64,000 nucleotides of DNA from Callorhinus ursinus (Eukaryota > Chordata > Mammalia > Carnivora > Otariidae). The stretch is from the NCBI RefSeq assembly GCF_003265705.1, contig NW_020313056.1:8998188-9062187 (forward strand), written 5' to 3'. The notes beneath the pieces were generated by a model. It did not search any database. It was not told the DNA's origin and saw nothing but the letters and a program-made list of their open reading frames with translations. How positions within the stretch are numbered: the first letter of the stretch is position 1; each line of letters opens with the position of its first letter. The position numbers and the translations under genes were made by a program. Shown here piece by piece: positions 30,165 to 40,088 of this stretch.

Positions 30165-30645
30165 CAGTTAGGAAGGCATGTAGCTGCAAGGGGCAGAAAA
30201 TTCAACGAGTGATGGCTTGAACAAACACAAGTCCACAGCTGCTCAAGGACTCGGGCACCCGCCTCCTTCCCCCTGCCCCATTCTGAGCATGTGGCTTTGA
30301 TCCTCCTGCTCTCAAGATGGCTGCTCTGTCTCCAGGCATCAAGCCCACATTCCAGGCAGGAAGAAAAAGGAAGGGCAAAAGGAAAATAAAAAGACAAAAA
30401 TCTTCTCTTCCAGTTGCCTTGTCTTGTGGGGGTGGGAGGGCTTGAAAAGGATGCCCTGCTTAGGGACTTGTATCTACATTTTACTGTACAGAACTGGGTC
30501 CCATGGCTGCTCCTAGTTGCAAGGGAGTCTAGGAACATGAGTATTTTTATCTGGACACATTGCCACCTGAACAAAATTAGGGTTCTCCTAGGTGGAGAAT
30601 GGATATTGGGTAGGCAAGTGGGGACTGCCACTCACAGTCCATCAC
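30165..30645 (+). mobile_element. Old interspersed repeat, family A (unassigned)
   Basis: Landmarks are catgtagctgcaaggggcag aaaattc, gatggcttgaacaaac, caagatggctgctctgtctc caggcatcaagcccacattc caggcaggaagaaaa, tcctagttgcaagggagtct aggaacatgagt and gagaatggatattgggtagg. A 210-codon minus-strand frame across it is not a gene. Confidence 0.58.
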
Positions 30646-30719
30646 TGGGAGGAGCCATCAGAAAGTGGGCATGGTAATCGCCTGGGGGAGGGGGAGGGAA
30701 GCTGAATGACAATGGATGG

Positions 30720-30815
30720 GGACAGAAGAGTGATCCCCCTTGTAACTGGATATCCCTTTGTACCTTTCTGATTTTCAAACCGTAGGCATGTATTACCTTT
30801 TCAAAAAAAACAATT
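30720..30815 (+). mobile_element. LINE-1 3' terminus (continuation)
   Basis: The run tggatatccctttgtacctt tctgattttcaaaccgtagg catgtattaccttttcaaaa is the L1 3' end that should follow the fragment at 29795-30150. Confidence 0.58.
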
Positions 30816-30909
30816 TGGGTTAAAAATACAATTTTTTAAAAGGCAATGCATACAAAATGCCTGGCACATAGTAATAAGCACGTAATAAGACCAGCTTTCC
30901 ATCTTTAAT

Positions 30910-31045
30910 CACTTCGCATCAGATGTAGATTACATTCCCAGCTCTGTCGCAGCTAAGTTTTGTGACTTTGGGCATATTTCTCCCTCTTTCTGTGCTTCCA
31001 CCTCCTTGAACAAGATACAGATAATATATTCTTTCAGCGGCTGGC
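30910..31045 (+). mobile_element. MIR SINE
   Basis: It has gtagattacattcccagctc tgtcgcagctaagttttgtg actttgggcatatttctccc tc and gaacaagatacagataatat. Confidence 0.83.
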
Positions 31046-31315
31046 AGGAGAATTCCTCCCAGGAGCCCAGTGCAGTTGGGGAGATGGCTTCTCAAGACCT
31101 CTTGAAATGCGTGAGCCTCTGTGGGGGGTGGAGGGCTGGGGCCTGGGCTTCCCAGAAAGGGGGTGGGATTGTGCTACAGGAGACAATGAGGGGAATTTGG
31201 TGGTGGGAGTAGGGTGAGGGAAGAGAGTCAGCTCTGGGTGGGTGTCCTTTCCAACATGACACCCCTCCCCTAGGGACCCACCAAATACCCCTCACCACTG
31301 ACTGGAATACAGCCA
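31046..31315. other. No recognisable feature
   Basis: G-rich unique sequence without a named repeat. Confidence 0.3.
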
Positions 31316-31460
31316 CACAATAATAGTAACAGCCAATACGTATGGAGCGCCAGGCAATGTTCTAAGTGCTTTTACATACATTAATTCATTTAACCCTGGC
31401 AACAGTCATTGGAAGCAACTACTATTATTATCCCCATCTTCTAGATGTTGAAACTGAGTT
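31316..31460 (-). mobile_element. MIR SINE 3' half
   Basis: Reverse MIR: taatagtaacagccaatacg tatggagcgccaggcaatgt tctaagtgcttttacataca ttaattcatttaaccc and tattatccccatcttctaga tgttgaaactgag. Confidence 0.88.
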
Positions 31461-31789
31461 GTTGAGTCTGCCAGAATGATGATGAGTTGGGTGGGGTGGG
31501 GTTTCTCATGGAAATTGATAGCAGGGGCTGAACCAGGGCCCGGACGGGGTCAGGACAGTTGGACTCAGGGGATCGAAGCAGCAAGGACCTGGAGTCTACA
31601 AGGCTATGGGATTTTTCAGAGTTCTGGGCAGGTGGATGCAGGATTGACCTGGGAGAATGTGAGGAGTTCAGACTGTTCGAGGAAGGCCCACTCCCAGCTG
31701 ACAGCTAGTTCACGTTACATGGCAATCGGTATGCCTGCAAATGTCAGGGCTGTGGTGTGGATGGGGCAAGACCGCAGATGCGATTGTCC
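31461..31789. other. No recognisable feature
   Basis: Unique G-rich sequence. A 274-codon plus-strand frame (31476-32300) begins here but its second half is L2, so it is rejected as a gene. Confidence 0.35.
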
Positions 31790-32415
31790 GCTGACCACTT
31801 CTCCACCCCTCCAGCTCCACTTCCGCCCCCTGGGCCGAGCCCCCATCATCTCTCACCTGGTCTGTTGCGGTAGCCTCCCTCCCGGTCTCCTATCTTCCAT
31901 CCTGCCCATGCTCCCCCTGAAGTCCATTCTCCATTCGCAGCCAGAGGGATCCCGCGAAGACTGTAGTGAGAACACGTCCCTGTTCTCCTTAAAACCCTCC
32001 CGTGGCTCCCACCTCGCTCAGAATAGAGTAGCAGTTCCTACCACAGCCTACCAGGCCTTCCATGATCCAGCCCCTGCCAATTCTCTGACCCCATCTCCTA
32101 CCACCCTCCCTCTGGCTCCTTATGCTCCAGCCCCACTGGCCTATTGCTCTCACCTCAGGGCCTTTGCTCTTGCTGCTTCTCCTGGTGCTCTTCCACTAAG
32201 CATCTGTGGCTCCCCCTACCTCTTTATTCAGATCTCTCTTCAAATGTCACCTCCTCAGAGTGGTCTTCCTGGGCCATGGTGCCTCTCCTCTGCCATCTAA
32301 AGCAGCTCCATCCCCATCCACTACACTATTCCCTTCCTGCTTTATTATTCTTATCATCATGAGTCAAATTACACTTTTATATGTTCTCTTGTCTCCTCCT
32401 TGTTAACTTCCTGAC
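31790..32415 (+). mobile_element. L2 LINE 3' region, long copy
   Basis: All landmarks are in order over about 0.6 kb: atcatctctcacctggtctg, gcagccagagggatcccgcg, cttaaaaccctcccgtggct cccacctcgctcagaataga, ctaccaggccttccatgatc, ttgctctcacctcagggcct ttgctcttgctgcttctcct, ttcaaatgtcacctcctcag agtggtcttcctgggc and ttaacttcctgacaaggtag. Confidence 0.95.
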
Positions 32416-32424
32416 AAGGTAGAA

Positions 32425-32444
32425 TTTTTTTTTTTTTTTTTTTT
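32425..32444. repeat. Poly(T) tract, 20 bp
   Basis: A run of 20 T sits where the L2 3' sequence stops; it may be an expanded L2 T-run or the tail of a lost minus-strand retroposon. Confidence 0.95.
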
Positions 32445-32504
32445 GGCTCACTTGGCTCATAAAAGACACTTTACAAACATATTCTGTCTACTTATACATA
32501 CATA

Positions 32505-33435
32505 CAACAGCTTTGTTGAGATATTACGGGGGGCGGGATGTATAATTCACCCATTTAAAGTCTACAATTCGGGCGCCTGGGTGGCTCAGTTGTTAAGTGG
32601 CTGCCTTCGGCTCGGGTCATGATCCCGGGGTCCTGGGATCGAGCCCCCGCATTGGGCTCCCTGCTCCGCGGGAAACCTGCTTCTCCCTCTCCCACGCCCC
32701 CTGCTTGTGTTCCCTCTCTCGCTGTGTCTCTCTCTGTCAAATAAATAAAATCTTTTTTTTTAAAAGTGTACAATTCAATGCTTTTTAGTATATACAGAGC
32801 GTCCAGCCATCACCATAATCAATTTGGAACATTTTTATCACCCCCAGAAAGGAACCCCATATCCATTAGTAATCACTCCACATTTCCCCGCCAGCAGATA
32901 TCCCTGCTCTAGGCAACCACTAACATTTTTTCTGTCTCTTGGACTTACCTCTTCTGGACATTTCATAGAAATGAGTTATATAATATGCAGCCTTTTGCAT
33001 CTGGCTCCTTCCACTTAGCATAACGTTCTCAGGGTTCATCATGTATCAGTACTTTGCTTCTTTTTTATGGCTGAATAATATTCCACTTGTATGGATAGCA
33101 CACTTTTTGATTCTCCTTCATCACTTGATGGATATTTGGGTTGTTTCCACTTTGGGTTATTATAATGTTGCTGTGAACACTTGTATCCGGTTTTTGTGTA
33201 GACATAGTCTTTTATTTCTCTTGGGTATCTACCTAGGAGTAGAATTGCTGGGTCATACGGTAACTCTGTGTCTGACCTTTTGAGGGGCTGACAGACTCTT
33301 CCAAAGTGGCTGCACCATCTTGGAGTTCTGCATCCTGGCCCACACTTGCTGTCGTCCGGTTTTTTACGCTAGCCATCCTACTGGGTGTGAAGTTCCTAGT
33401 GCTTTTGATTTGCATTTCCCTGTGAATCCAATGAC
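32505..33435 (-). mobile_element. LINE-1 3' end (L1MB-like), split by a Can-SINE
   Basis: Plus-strand landmarks of a minus-strand L1: acagctttgttgagatatta, cagccatcaccataatcaat ttggaacatttttatcaccc, ggcaaccactaacatttttt ctgtctcttgg, tatttgggttgtttccactt and ttttgatttgcatttccctg. The Can-SINE at 32571-32762 interrupts it near the 3' end of the element. Confidence 0.94.
32571..32762 (+). mobile_element. Can-SINE (SINEC), full length
   Basis: Complete head, ctccctgctccgcgggaaac middle, 'ccctgcttgtgttccctctc' pyrimidine block and aaataaataaaatc followed by T/A tail. The duplication aaagtctacaattc (32557-32570) / aaagtgtacaattc (32763-32776) differs at one base and comes from the host L1. Confidence 0.97.
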
Positions 33436-33829
33436 GTGCTGTGAGGTGAGGGCTCCATACAGGGGTCAGCTCCCCTCCAGGCCAAGGCAGGCCTGAAACC
33501 CGGAGCCTGGGTGACCCTCAGACTGTTGTTTAAGGCCGGGCAGCCTCCTAGGTCAGGCCAGGCCAGCCCTCCATGCTGACTCAGTTGGCTGGTGGCCAGC
33601 TGGGTGGGAAGAGCCCTGGTGGGCGCCAAGCCTGCCACCCTGGGCAGGTCTGGGCCACTGACCCAGAGTTCTGGGTCACAGAACTCTGGGAGGGACTCCC
33701 CTCCTTCCTTCTGCTCCCCAGCTTCTGCGGGGGCTGCCATACCTCCTTTGTACAGGTGAGGAAAGCAAGGCTCAGAGAGGTGATCTCCGGGCCCCCTGCA
33801 CACCAGCTGAGCCCTGTGCTAACTCTGGG
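33436..33829. other. No confident feature; short MIR-like core
   Basis: A brief gtgaggaaagcaaggctcag agagg at 33757 is reverse MIR. The rest, including overlapping open frames on both strands, is unrecognised. Confidence 0.35.
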
Positions 33830-34375
33830 GTCCAAGGTGACTGAGACAAGGGGCCAGCCCAATGGAGCTCACCCTCTAGTGGGAGAGACGGGCAGCACCA
33901 GGTAGACAAACATGCAAGATAATTTCAGGAAGGGGTGAGTGCAATGAAGAAAAACAAAGGAAAGGGGATCCGAGTGGCACGTGGAAGGGCTGCCAGTTTA
34001 GATGGTAGTAAGAGTGCTGGTCACTTTTGCAGTGTTTACTGAGTGTCAGGCGCTGTTCGAAGCACTTTCCAGATCTTACCAGGTGAGGCAGTCAGAGAAG
34101 GCCTCTCTGTTACAGGGAAGACACATCATGCTGCCTCAACACACACATGCTTTGTGGTCCTTGAATTTAAACCAGAAAAACAAGTAGCCACGTAAATAGC
34201 TGCATGAGGGTGCTCTGGAAGTAGAAGCAGCAAGTGCAAAGGCCCTGAGGTGGGAATGCCTTTGATAGATTCTGGGAACACTAGGGAGACCAGTGTGCTG
34301 GCCTGGAGTGAGTGAAGGGAGGGTGTAGGAGGTGAAGTCAGCAAAGTTGGAGGAGGCACAGATCAGGGTGCATGA
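33830..34375 (-). mobile_element. L2 LINE 3' region, interrupted
   Basis: Reverse L2 in two blocks: ccaatggagctcaccctcta gtgggagagacgg (33858 on) and agaaggcctctctgttacag, then gcagcaagtgcaaaggccct gaggtgggaatgcc and ggagaccagtgtgctggcct ggagtgag. A MIR-like piece at 34000-34082 lies between. Confidence 0.8.
34000..34082 (-). mobile_element. MIR-like SINE inside L2
   Basis: The run cagtgtttactgagtgtcag gcgctgttcgaagcactttc cagatc matches the reverse MIR 3' end and separates two collinear L2 blocks. Confidence 0.5.
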
Positions 34376-34384
34376 CCTTCCAGG

Positions 34385-34450
34385 TTGAACAGTGGCAGAA
34401 CTCAGGTTCTAACACAAGCCTCGGGACTCAGCCCAGCACTCTACCGGGGC
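34385..34450 (-). mobile_element. MIR SINE 5' fragment
   Basis: The segment agtggcagaactcaggttct aacacaagcctcgggactca gcccagcactctacc is the reverse MIR 5' third. Confidence 0.6.
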
Positions 34451-34599
34451 CATACGCTCCTCTTCTGTCACCCACGCTCTCTATTCCATTCACAGGAGAA
34501 GACATCCTAGGGGTCTGTGGGCCTTCTGCCTAGAGGCTGGGAAGAGGCAGTAGGACCCACCTTTCCCTTCCCTGCTCTGGTCCAACATCAGCCTTCACT

Positions 34600-34820
34600 G
34601 AAGCCCCACTCTGCCTCTTCTGCCACTGCCTGGCTGTGTGGCCTTAAGCAAGTGACTTTACCTCTCTGTGCCTCAGTCTCCTCCTCTGCCTGAGGAGATA
34701 ATTCTGGAACCCATCTCAGAAGATTGGTGTGAGCATTAAAATAGGCCCGGATATATCAAGTGCTTAGACCAGCACCTAGCAGGTACTTGAGAAATTTGGG
34801 GATTTTATTATTTTGACTGT
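34600..34820 (+). mobile_element. MIR SINE, near full length
   Basis: It has tgcctggctgtgtggcctta agcaagtgactttacctctc tgtgcctcagtctcctcctc and agtgcttagaccagcaccta gcaggtacttgag, ending in ttattattttg. Confidence 0.93.
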
Positions 34821-36179
34821 TATGATTCCGGTTTGTTTTTACTTTTGACCTGTGATGTTTGCAGTTGGCAGGGGTGGGGGAGCTGATGGTCAGCATAACT
34901 TGGAGGCAGGGGTCACTGTGTCCAGGGGAAGCTGGAGGAGGGAACAGGGAAAGGGTCCAGGGCACAGCCCCTGGGGAGGGAGTCAGCCCACCCACCGGGT
35001 GGCCAGCCTGGCCCAGATGTCCACTGGGAGAGCCAGGGGTCCTCTGATACTGCAGACCAGACACTAGAGCAATGAGCGAGCGAACCCTGAGTGGGTGGGC
35101 TTGATGGGCACCTGCTACGTGCCAGGGACAGCGGTCGACCAGAGGGTCGCACATCAGGGCAGTTCCCCCCCACCACTGCCACACCCACTGTCAGCCTTGG
35201 CCAAGGACGTGGGACTTCTGCAGTAACACTGGGCTCCCTGCTCAGAAGGGCCCCACGCTTTGTTTAATACTCTGCTGTCACTGTCTTGAAACTCGATAAT
35301 TGCTGAACACGGGGCCCTGCATTTTCATTTTGTAACGGGTTCTGCCAACAATATATCCAGTCCTGGCTGACAGAAGCTGGGCAGCCCCCCTCCCTGGCCA
35401 GAGCCAGCCCTAATGGATGCTTTCTTTCTGATGGAATTTAAGGACATTATTTGATCTAGCTAGCCTCATCAAGTGCCTCGTGAGTTTTCTCAGGTCAAGA
35501 AAAGCATTTATCCTTTAGAGGAATGGGAAAGCCCAGCAAGGGGAGGGGGGGGGCGGGCTGATGGTGCACTTGGCAGGGGGAGCTGAGGAGGTCGTGTTAC
35601 TCTGTCTCCCCTGAGATTTTCAAATAAATCATGCTTCTGACTCCCAGGAGCCCAGAAACTCCTGCAAAGGAAGGGAAGTAACACCCCTGTTTACCACTTT
35701 GTGTCAAAAGCTTCCACTGATGTTATTTCACTTAAATGTCACTATTATTAATTATTATTGTTCACCTTTTTTGAACAGGATGAAACTAAGACTCCATAAA
35801 GCAGGGCTGATTCCTTAAGATGCCACGGTTAGGGGCGGAGGGGGAGGAGACAGAGAAAGAGAGAAGGGATGGAGGCATGGCAGAGGAGGGGGCAGCAGAG
35901 CGCAGGGCCATGGGATGATTTCCTGGGCCCTGGGGCACTTTTGTTTTTCTCTATAAAAAATATTTAAGCTTATATTTTATAGCTGCATTGGTATAAAGAC
36001 AAATATATACATACTACCTATTAAAACATTTTCTGCAGTCTAAAAGTTCATTCCCCCCCCCTCTAATTATAAAAGATAGGAAAACATTGGGGAGGGGACC
36101 CCGGGTATCTGTGAGTTCTAGGCTCAGTGTCTCCTGTGCCTAACGGGGAGAGGTAGGGAGGGAGGAAGAAGGCGGAGGA

Positions 36180-36560
36180 GGAAGGCAAGGGACTGTATCA
36201 CATACCAAAGCCATCAGGGCTGTAATGAAAAATGATGGGCACCGTTACCTTTTGCTGCCATTAATGCAGCTATTTACCCCCAGTAAAGTGACCTTAATTT
36301 ACAAGGCATTATGACTAACCCCAGATGATTATGGCCATTAATATTTATGGTTGACACTCCCAGAAGGGGACCTGGGTGCTAATTGGCACTCCTCTCTGTG
36401 CGTCTTTTCTCAATGAGGCTTCCAATTTCTGCTCTGTTCTGGGTTTTAGCCTCTCAGTCTCAACGGGAAATGTTGCGTGGGGCATTTCCTTATTTCTGGC
36501 TGATTCTCATTTCATTGCTTTATTTCCTCCGGATTGTGTAAGCAGCCTAGAAACATGCGG
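36180..36560. promoter_or_regulatory. Candidate conserved non-coding enhancer
   Basis: This AT-rich block carries several homeodomain-type TAAT/ATTA cores close together: the near-palindrome gctgccattaatgcagc at 36254-36270, accttaattt at 36291-36300, gccattaatatttatgg at 36334-36350 and gctaattggc at 36378-36387. There are no repeats and no coding frame of note. The look is that of developmental enhancers in mammals. That is inference from composition and motifs; conservation was not tested. Confidence 0.4.
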
Positions 36561-37377
36561 ATGCGCTGGGGCCTCCAGGATACTGACAAAGGGCTGGGTC
36601 ATGGCTGAGGGGAAGCTGGCTGCGTAAGCTGCAGGGAGAGTCTGCTTTTGCCCAGAGGAAGTGAAGGGGAAGGCGGGCGCTGGGGAATGTGTACATTTGC
36701 CCAGAATCGGAGCCCCGCTCAGACTCCCACGCCTTCCTCTGTCTCTAATCAAACATTTTCTGGTCTTTTTACATAAGATGGAATCTAAACCAACCCCCCA
36801 CCCCCAAGGCCCCATCTCTGGTTTGGTTGAACACACGGGGGTGTTTGGGGCATCTGCCTTTGGGGGCCAGATTGGAGAAGGCAGATCACACTCCTCCCCC
36901 TTCTTGCCTTAGGTTTGGGGGTGCCGGAAGCTGATGTTGCCTGAGCTGAGAAAGGAGATGTACTTGTCATCTCTGCATTTCAGGTGGAAGATCTGTTTAC
37001 AAATGGCAATGTGTTGCCATGGCCACTGAGGGCTTCCTTCTGAGAGAGGGGGACGTGCCCTGCCTGGGGTCCCTGCGTGGCCCTGCCCACTCACCTCATG
37101 CCCCATCGACTGGGTCTGGGTTGCAGTCTCAGAACGCCTTTGGGGCTAGGCAGGCCTGTACGTGAGGGCCCTGGGGTAGAATGGAGCCCTGGTATCCCTA
37201 CTGAAGGGACAGTTGGCGGCCAGCTCTGGTGAATGGCTGCCATGCAGAAAAATGGGTACAATGTCACCAAACCTTCTGATTACCCAAGAGACATGGGAAA
37301 TTTGGATAATAAGCACATTGTCCCAATTATTTTTATTGTCGGCAAAGAAGGCAAATAATACATTTTTTTTTAAAGAA

Positions 37378-37476
37378 CTGAGTGGGCCAAACAAAACATG
37401 GTCATGGACGGCCATTTTGGCTTCCATTTTGCAATCTGAGCAGGGCATGTCACTGACAAAATGGCGGCCCACTCAG
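37378..37476. other. Inverted repeat with two YY1-like sites
   Basis: The 11-bp arms ctgagtgggcc (37378-37388) and ggcccactcag (37466-37476) are perfect inverse complements 77 bases apart. Just inside lie a minus-strand gccaaaatggcc (within 37403-37414 approx.) and a plus-strand aaaatggcggcc (37458-37469), both with the AANATGGC core of YY1 sites. Function is unknown. Confidence 0.5.
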
Positions 37477-37629
37477 CATCCTTTTGGGGTCATGAGGGAA
37501 GGCAATCCAGAAAGACAGCTTTGTAAGGAGGTGGGACCCAAAATAGACTCAGATTTAGCAACTATAACTGATTAGCCAAATCATGTGTCTCCAAATGATC
37601 ATTCCCAGATCTACCAGTTGGTGTTGATC

Positions 37630-37760
37630 CAGGTTTAGGAAAGGAGCACATGGATTCTGGCCTGCATCTGCCCCCAACTTGCTGAGTGACCTTGGACTAT
37701 GATCTCCCCTTCTCTGTGCCTTGGTCTCCCCATCTGTATAATGATGGGGTCTTGCTGGTG
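37630..37760 (+). mobile_element. MIR SINE core
   Basis: It has caacttgctgagtgaccttg gactatgatctccccttctc tgtgccttggtctccccatc tgtataatgatggggt. Confidence 0.88.
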
Positions 37761-37864
37761 CTGACTGACTGCCCCCCCATGCTTATTCCTGAATGTGTCC
37801 ACCTATGTGACACCTGGGAATTTCCTGAGTTGGGGTTTCACTGTCAAGAGTGAGTGTCCTCCAT

Positions 37865-38000
37865 CCCATTCACTTATTCTTTAACATCAGAGTGTTGAAC
37901 AACTACTCTGGCAGATACTGAACTGGGATGGGGATAAAGAAGTGGGAGGGACAGGCGAGGTCCCTGCCATGTGGGCTCACATCCCACTGGAAGAGGCAGG
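37865..38000 (-). mobile_element. L2 LINE 3' terminus, diverged
   Basis: Reverse order: ttcacttattctttaacatc, gataaagaagtgggagggac, ggtccctgccatgtgggctc acatcccactggaagaggca gg. Confidence 0.65.
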
Positions 38001-38207
38001 CAAAGATGGAGGAGGTTGTCTGCATTTCTGCTCATCCACATGGCCAGATGGTAGGCTTGACTCATTCCCTGGATTGCTTTAGCCAATGTCCATCTTTCTA
38101 GACTCAGCTGAGCTATTATACCCTGTAAGGAAGCCTTTCCCAACCAATTCCTGCACCAGTTTCCACCTGGTGCCCCCCATGACTCAGGATTTGATTCTGA
38201 TTGGTCT

Positions 38208-38446
38208 AAGGCAGGGTTTCTCAACCTTGGCACTGTTAATGTCTGGGTCATTCTGTGTTGTGGGAGCTGTCTTGTGCATTGTAAGATATTTAGTAGCATC
38301 CCTGGCCTCTATCTAGTAGATGCCAATAGCACCACCCCCACCCTGCGCGCACACACACGTACACACACGATGCACAATTATTACAACCAAAAATGTTTCC
38401 TGGTGTCCCCTGGAGGGAAAAATCACCCCTGGGTAAGAATGCTTGT
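38208..38446 (-). mobile_element. MER20-like hAT element, full length
   Basis: Reverse MER20: gcagggtttctcaaccttgg cactgttaatg, gcatccctggcctctatcta gtagatgccaatagcacc, a (CA)n insertion with gcgcgcacacacacgtacac (38345-38370), then aaccaaaaatgtttcctggt gtcccctggagggaaaaatc acccctgggtaagaatgctt g. Confidence 0.94.
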
Positions 38447-39015
38447 TTGAGACAATCATGGTGGCCCCATCCCTTTTATCAGTGATGGTTTATGCATGGA
38501 TATCTGATACCACCCACCAAGTCTGCCAGGAAGTTTCTGGGAAAGTGTTCCTCTATCTCAGGAAATGATAGAATGAGAGGATTTTTTTTCCCCTGCTCTT
38601 CGGTGTAGTCATGTCTTCATGTGATGTCTGGCTAGAGCAATGGCTGCCACCTTGAGTCCATGAGGTGAGCCAGCCTAGGAATGGAACCAGTTCTCTGAGG
38701 ATGGTAGAGCAGATAGTAGAGAACTTGGACCCTTGAAGGTATTGTTGAGCTACTTGATGGTGGGGTAGCCCTATTTCAGGACCTTTTGTTATGTGGGATA
38801 ATAAATCCCCTGCTTGCTTGAACCTCTTTTAGTAAGCATTTTCTACTTCTTAAACCAAGAGCATTCCTCACTGATACATCATAAGTCATGCTTATCCCAC
38901 ATTATCAACTTCCTCATAGAGTCCTCTCCTGTTCCTCAAAAGAAATTAGGTCCCGCTTATTATTCTGAACTTTTCTTTGGTGACATTCATCCCAGTATAT
39001 GTCAACATTTTGTGT
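38447..39015. other. No recognisable feature
   Basis: Unique-looking sequence; no named repeat and no supported exon. Confidence 0.35.
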
Positions 39016-39019
39016 GTGT

Positions 39020-39165
39020 ACTAAGGCCTGTCTTCCTCCACTAGACTGTGAGCTCCATGAGGACAAGGAGTTTGTTTTACCTTTCCTTCCACTGTACCCA
39101 GCTACTAACCCAGTGCCTGGCACATAGTAGGCCTTCAATAAATAGTTGTTGAATTAGTGAGGTTA
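39020..39165 (+). mobile_element. L2 LINE 3' terminus
   Basis: Textbook L2 end: ctccactagactgtgagctc catgaggacaaggagtttgt, cccagtgcctggcacatagt aggccttcaataaatagttg ttgaatt. Confidence 0.95.
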
Positions 39166-39182
39166 TGAAATAAATGGGGATA

Positions 39183-39237
39183 GGATGGATGGATGGATGG
39201 ACGGATGGACAGATGGACAGATGGACAGACAGATGGA
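39183..39237. repeat. (GGAT)n / GGAC microsatellite after an L2 tail
   Basis: About a dozen tetranucleotide units (ggat, then ggac/agat variants) start 18 bases after the L2 terminus. Confidence 0.95.
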
Positions 39238-39239
39238 GA

Positions 39240-39648
39240 CACAAAAGGGTGTGTCTTTGCAGCTCTGCCTGTGTGCCTTGGTGGGAAGTTCTTCTCTGAC
39301 CTATAAACTCCAGGGCTGAACCTAAAGCTTCAGAAGAAGGGAGAGCCTTTCATTTCATTTAGTGCCGAGGAGAGAAAATCTGTGAAATTACATTATGCAA
39401 ATGCTTCACGAAGCAGCAACCTTGTCTTCCTTGAACCCCAACATCAGGGTTATTTGAGAAGTGGTTACAGAGTCCATGGTGCATAGCAACACACCATGCA
39501 TTAGCAGGATGGAGGCCAGAAATACAGCCCCAGTCTAGCCTAGAATCCCTGGCAGGTGGGTCCCTAAGAAAGATGTTTGGCTTTGTTCAAATGAAATCTG
39601 ATGAAATGTGGAGAATCACTCTTATCAGCAGCGGATAGGGATGCCCTG
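39240..39648. other. No recognisable feature
   Basis: Unique-looking, slightly AT-rich sequence. Confidence 0.3.
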
Positions 39649-39649
39649 G

Positions 39650-39800
39650 CTGAAGCCTCCACCAGGACAGTGAAGGTCACAGCGAGGGGGACCTTGGGCA
39701 AGTCACTTCCTCTCTCTGAGCCTCCGTTTCTTTGCCTGGTTAATGGGGGTGATGCTGTCCCTTGCACACAGCAAGGCTGTTGCATGGCTTCCGTGAACTA
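39650..39800 (+). mobile_element. MIR SINE
   Basis: It has gggggaccttgggcaagtca cttcctctctctgagcctcc gtttctttgcctggttaatg ggggtgatg and aaggctgttgcatgg. Confidence 0.83.
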
Positions 39801-40088
39801 TCACAAACAGAGCACCTGGACATGGAGTAATGCCCAGTCCTCATACTGGGTCGCTTTTCTCGTCCCTGGTTGGGGTATCTGGGAGGGTTGCCTGGAAGAG
39901 GTGCCTTGCAGATTCTCATTTCTCTAGGAGCAAGCCCTCAGGTGAATCCTTGGGGCTTGGGGTTGGAATCCTGCCCAAGACATGTAGGACGACAGCACGG
40001 GACGGCCCATGCTGGGGACGTTTGCTCATTTGTGTGTTCCCCCTTCTAAAACCCCGTTGTCATGGAAATGCTTCTCTTGGTCTCTTTA
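39801..40088. other. No recognisable feature
   Basis: Unique-looking sequence. Confidence 0.3.

Larger units (their letters stand above)
34830..37620. other. 2.8-kb stretch free of dispersed repeats
   Basis: I find no SINE, LINE, MIR, L2, DNA-transposon or LTR sequence over this whole span, in a window where the usual spacing is a few hundred bases. Composition switches between GC-rich and AT-rich blocks. No open frame has a recognisable product. Absence of old repeats suggests constraint; it contains the candidate regulatory element at 36180-36560. Confidence 0.6.

Noticed and set aside
29999..30631. 210-codon open frame on minus
   Set aside because: It lies over an interspersed repeat of family A and part of an L1; no recognisable protein.
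31476..32300. Open reading frame of 274 codons on the plus strand, the longest in the window
   Set aside because: Its second half is L2 LINE sequence (31790 on), and the first half has no recognisable domain. L2 is naturally poor in stops in this frame.
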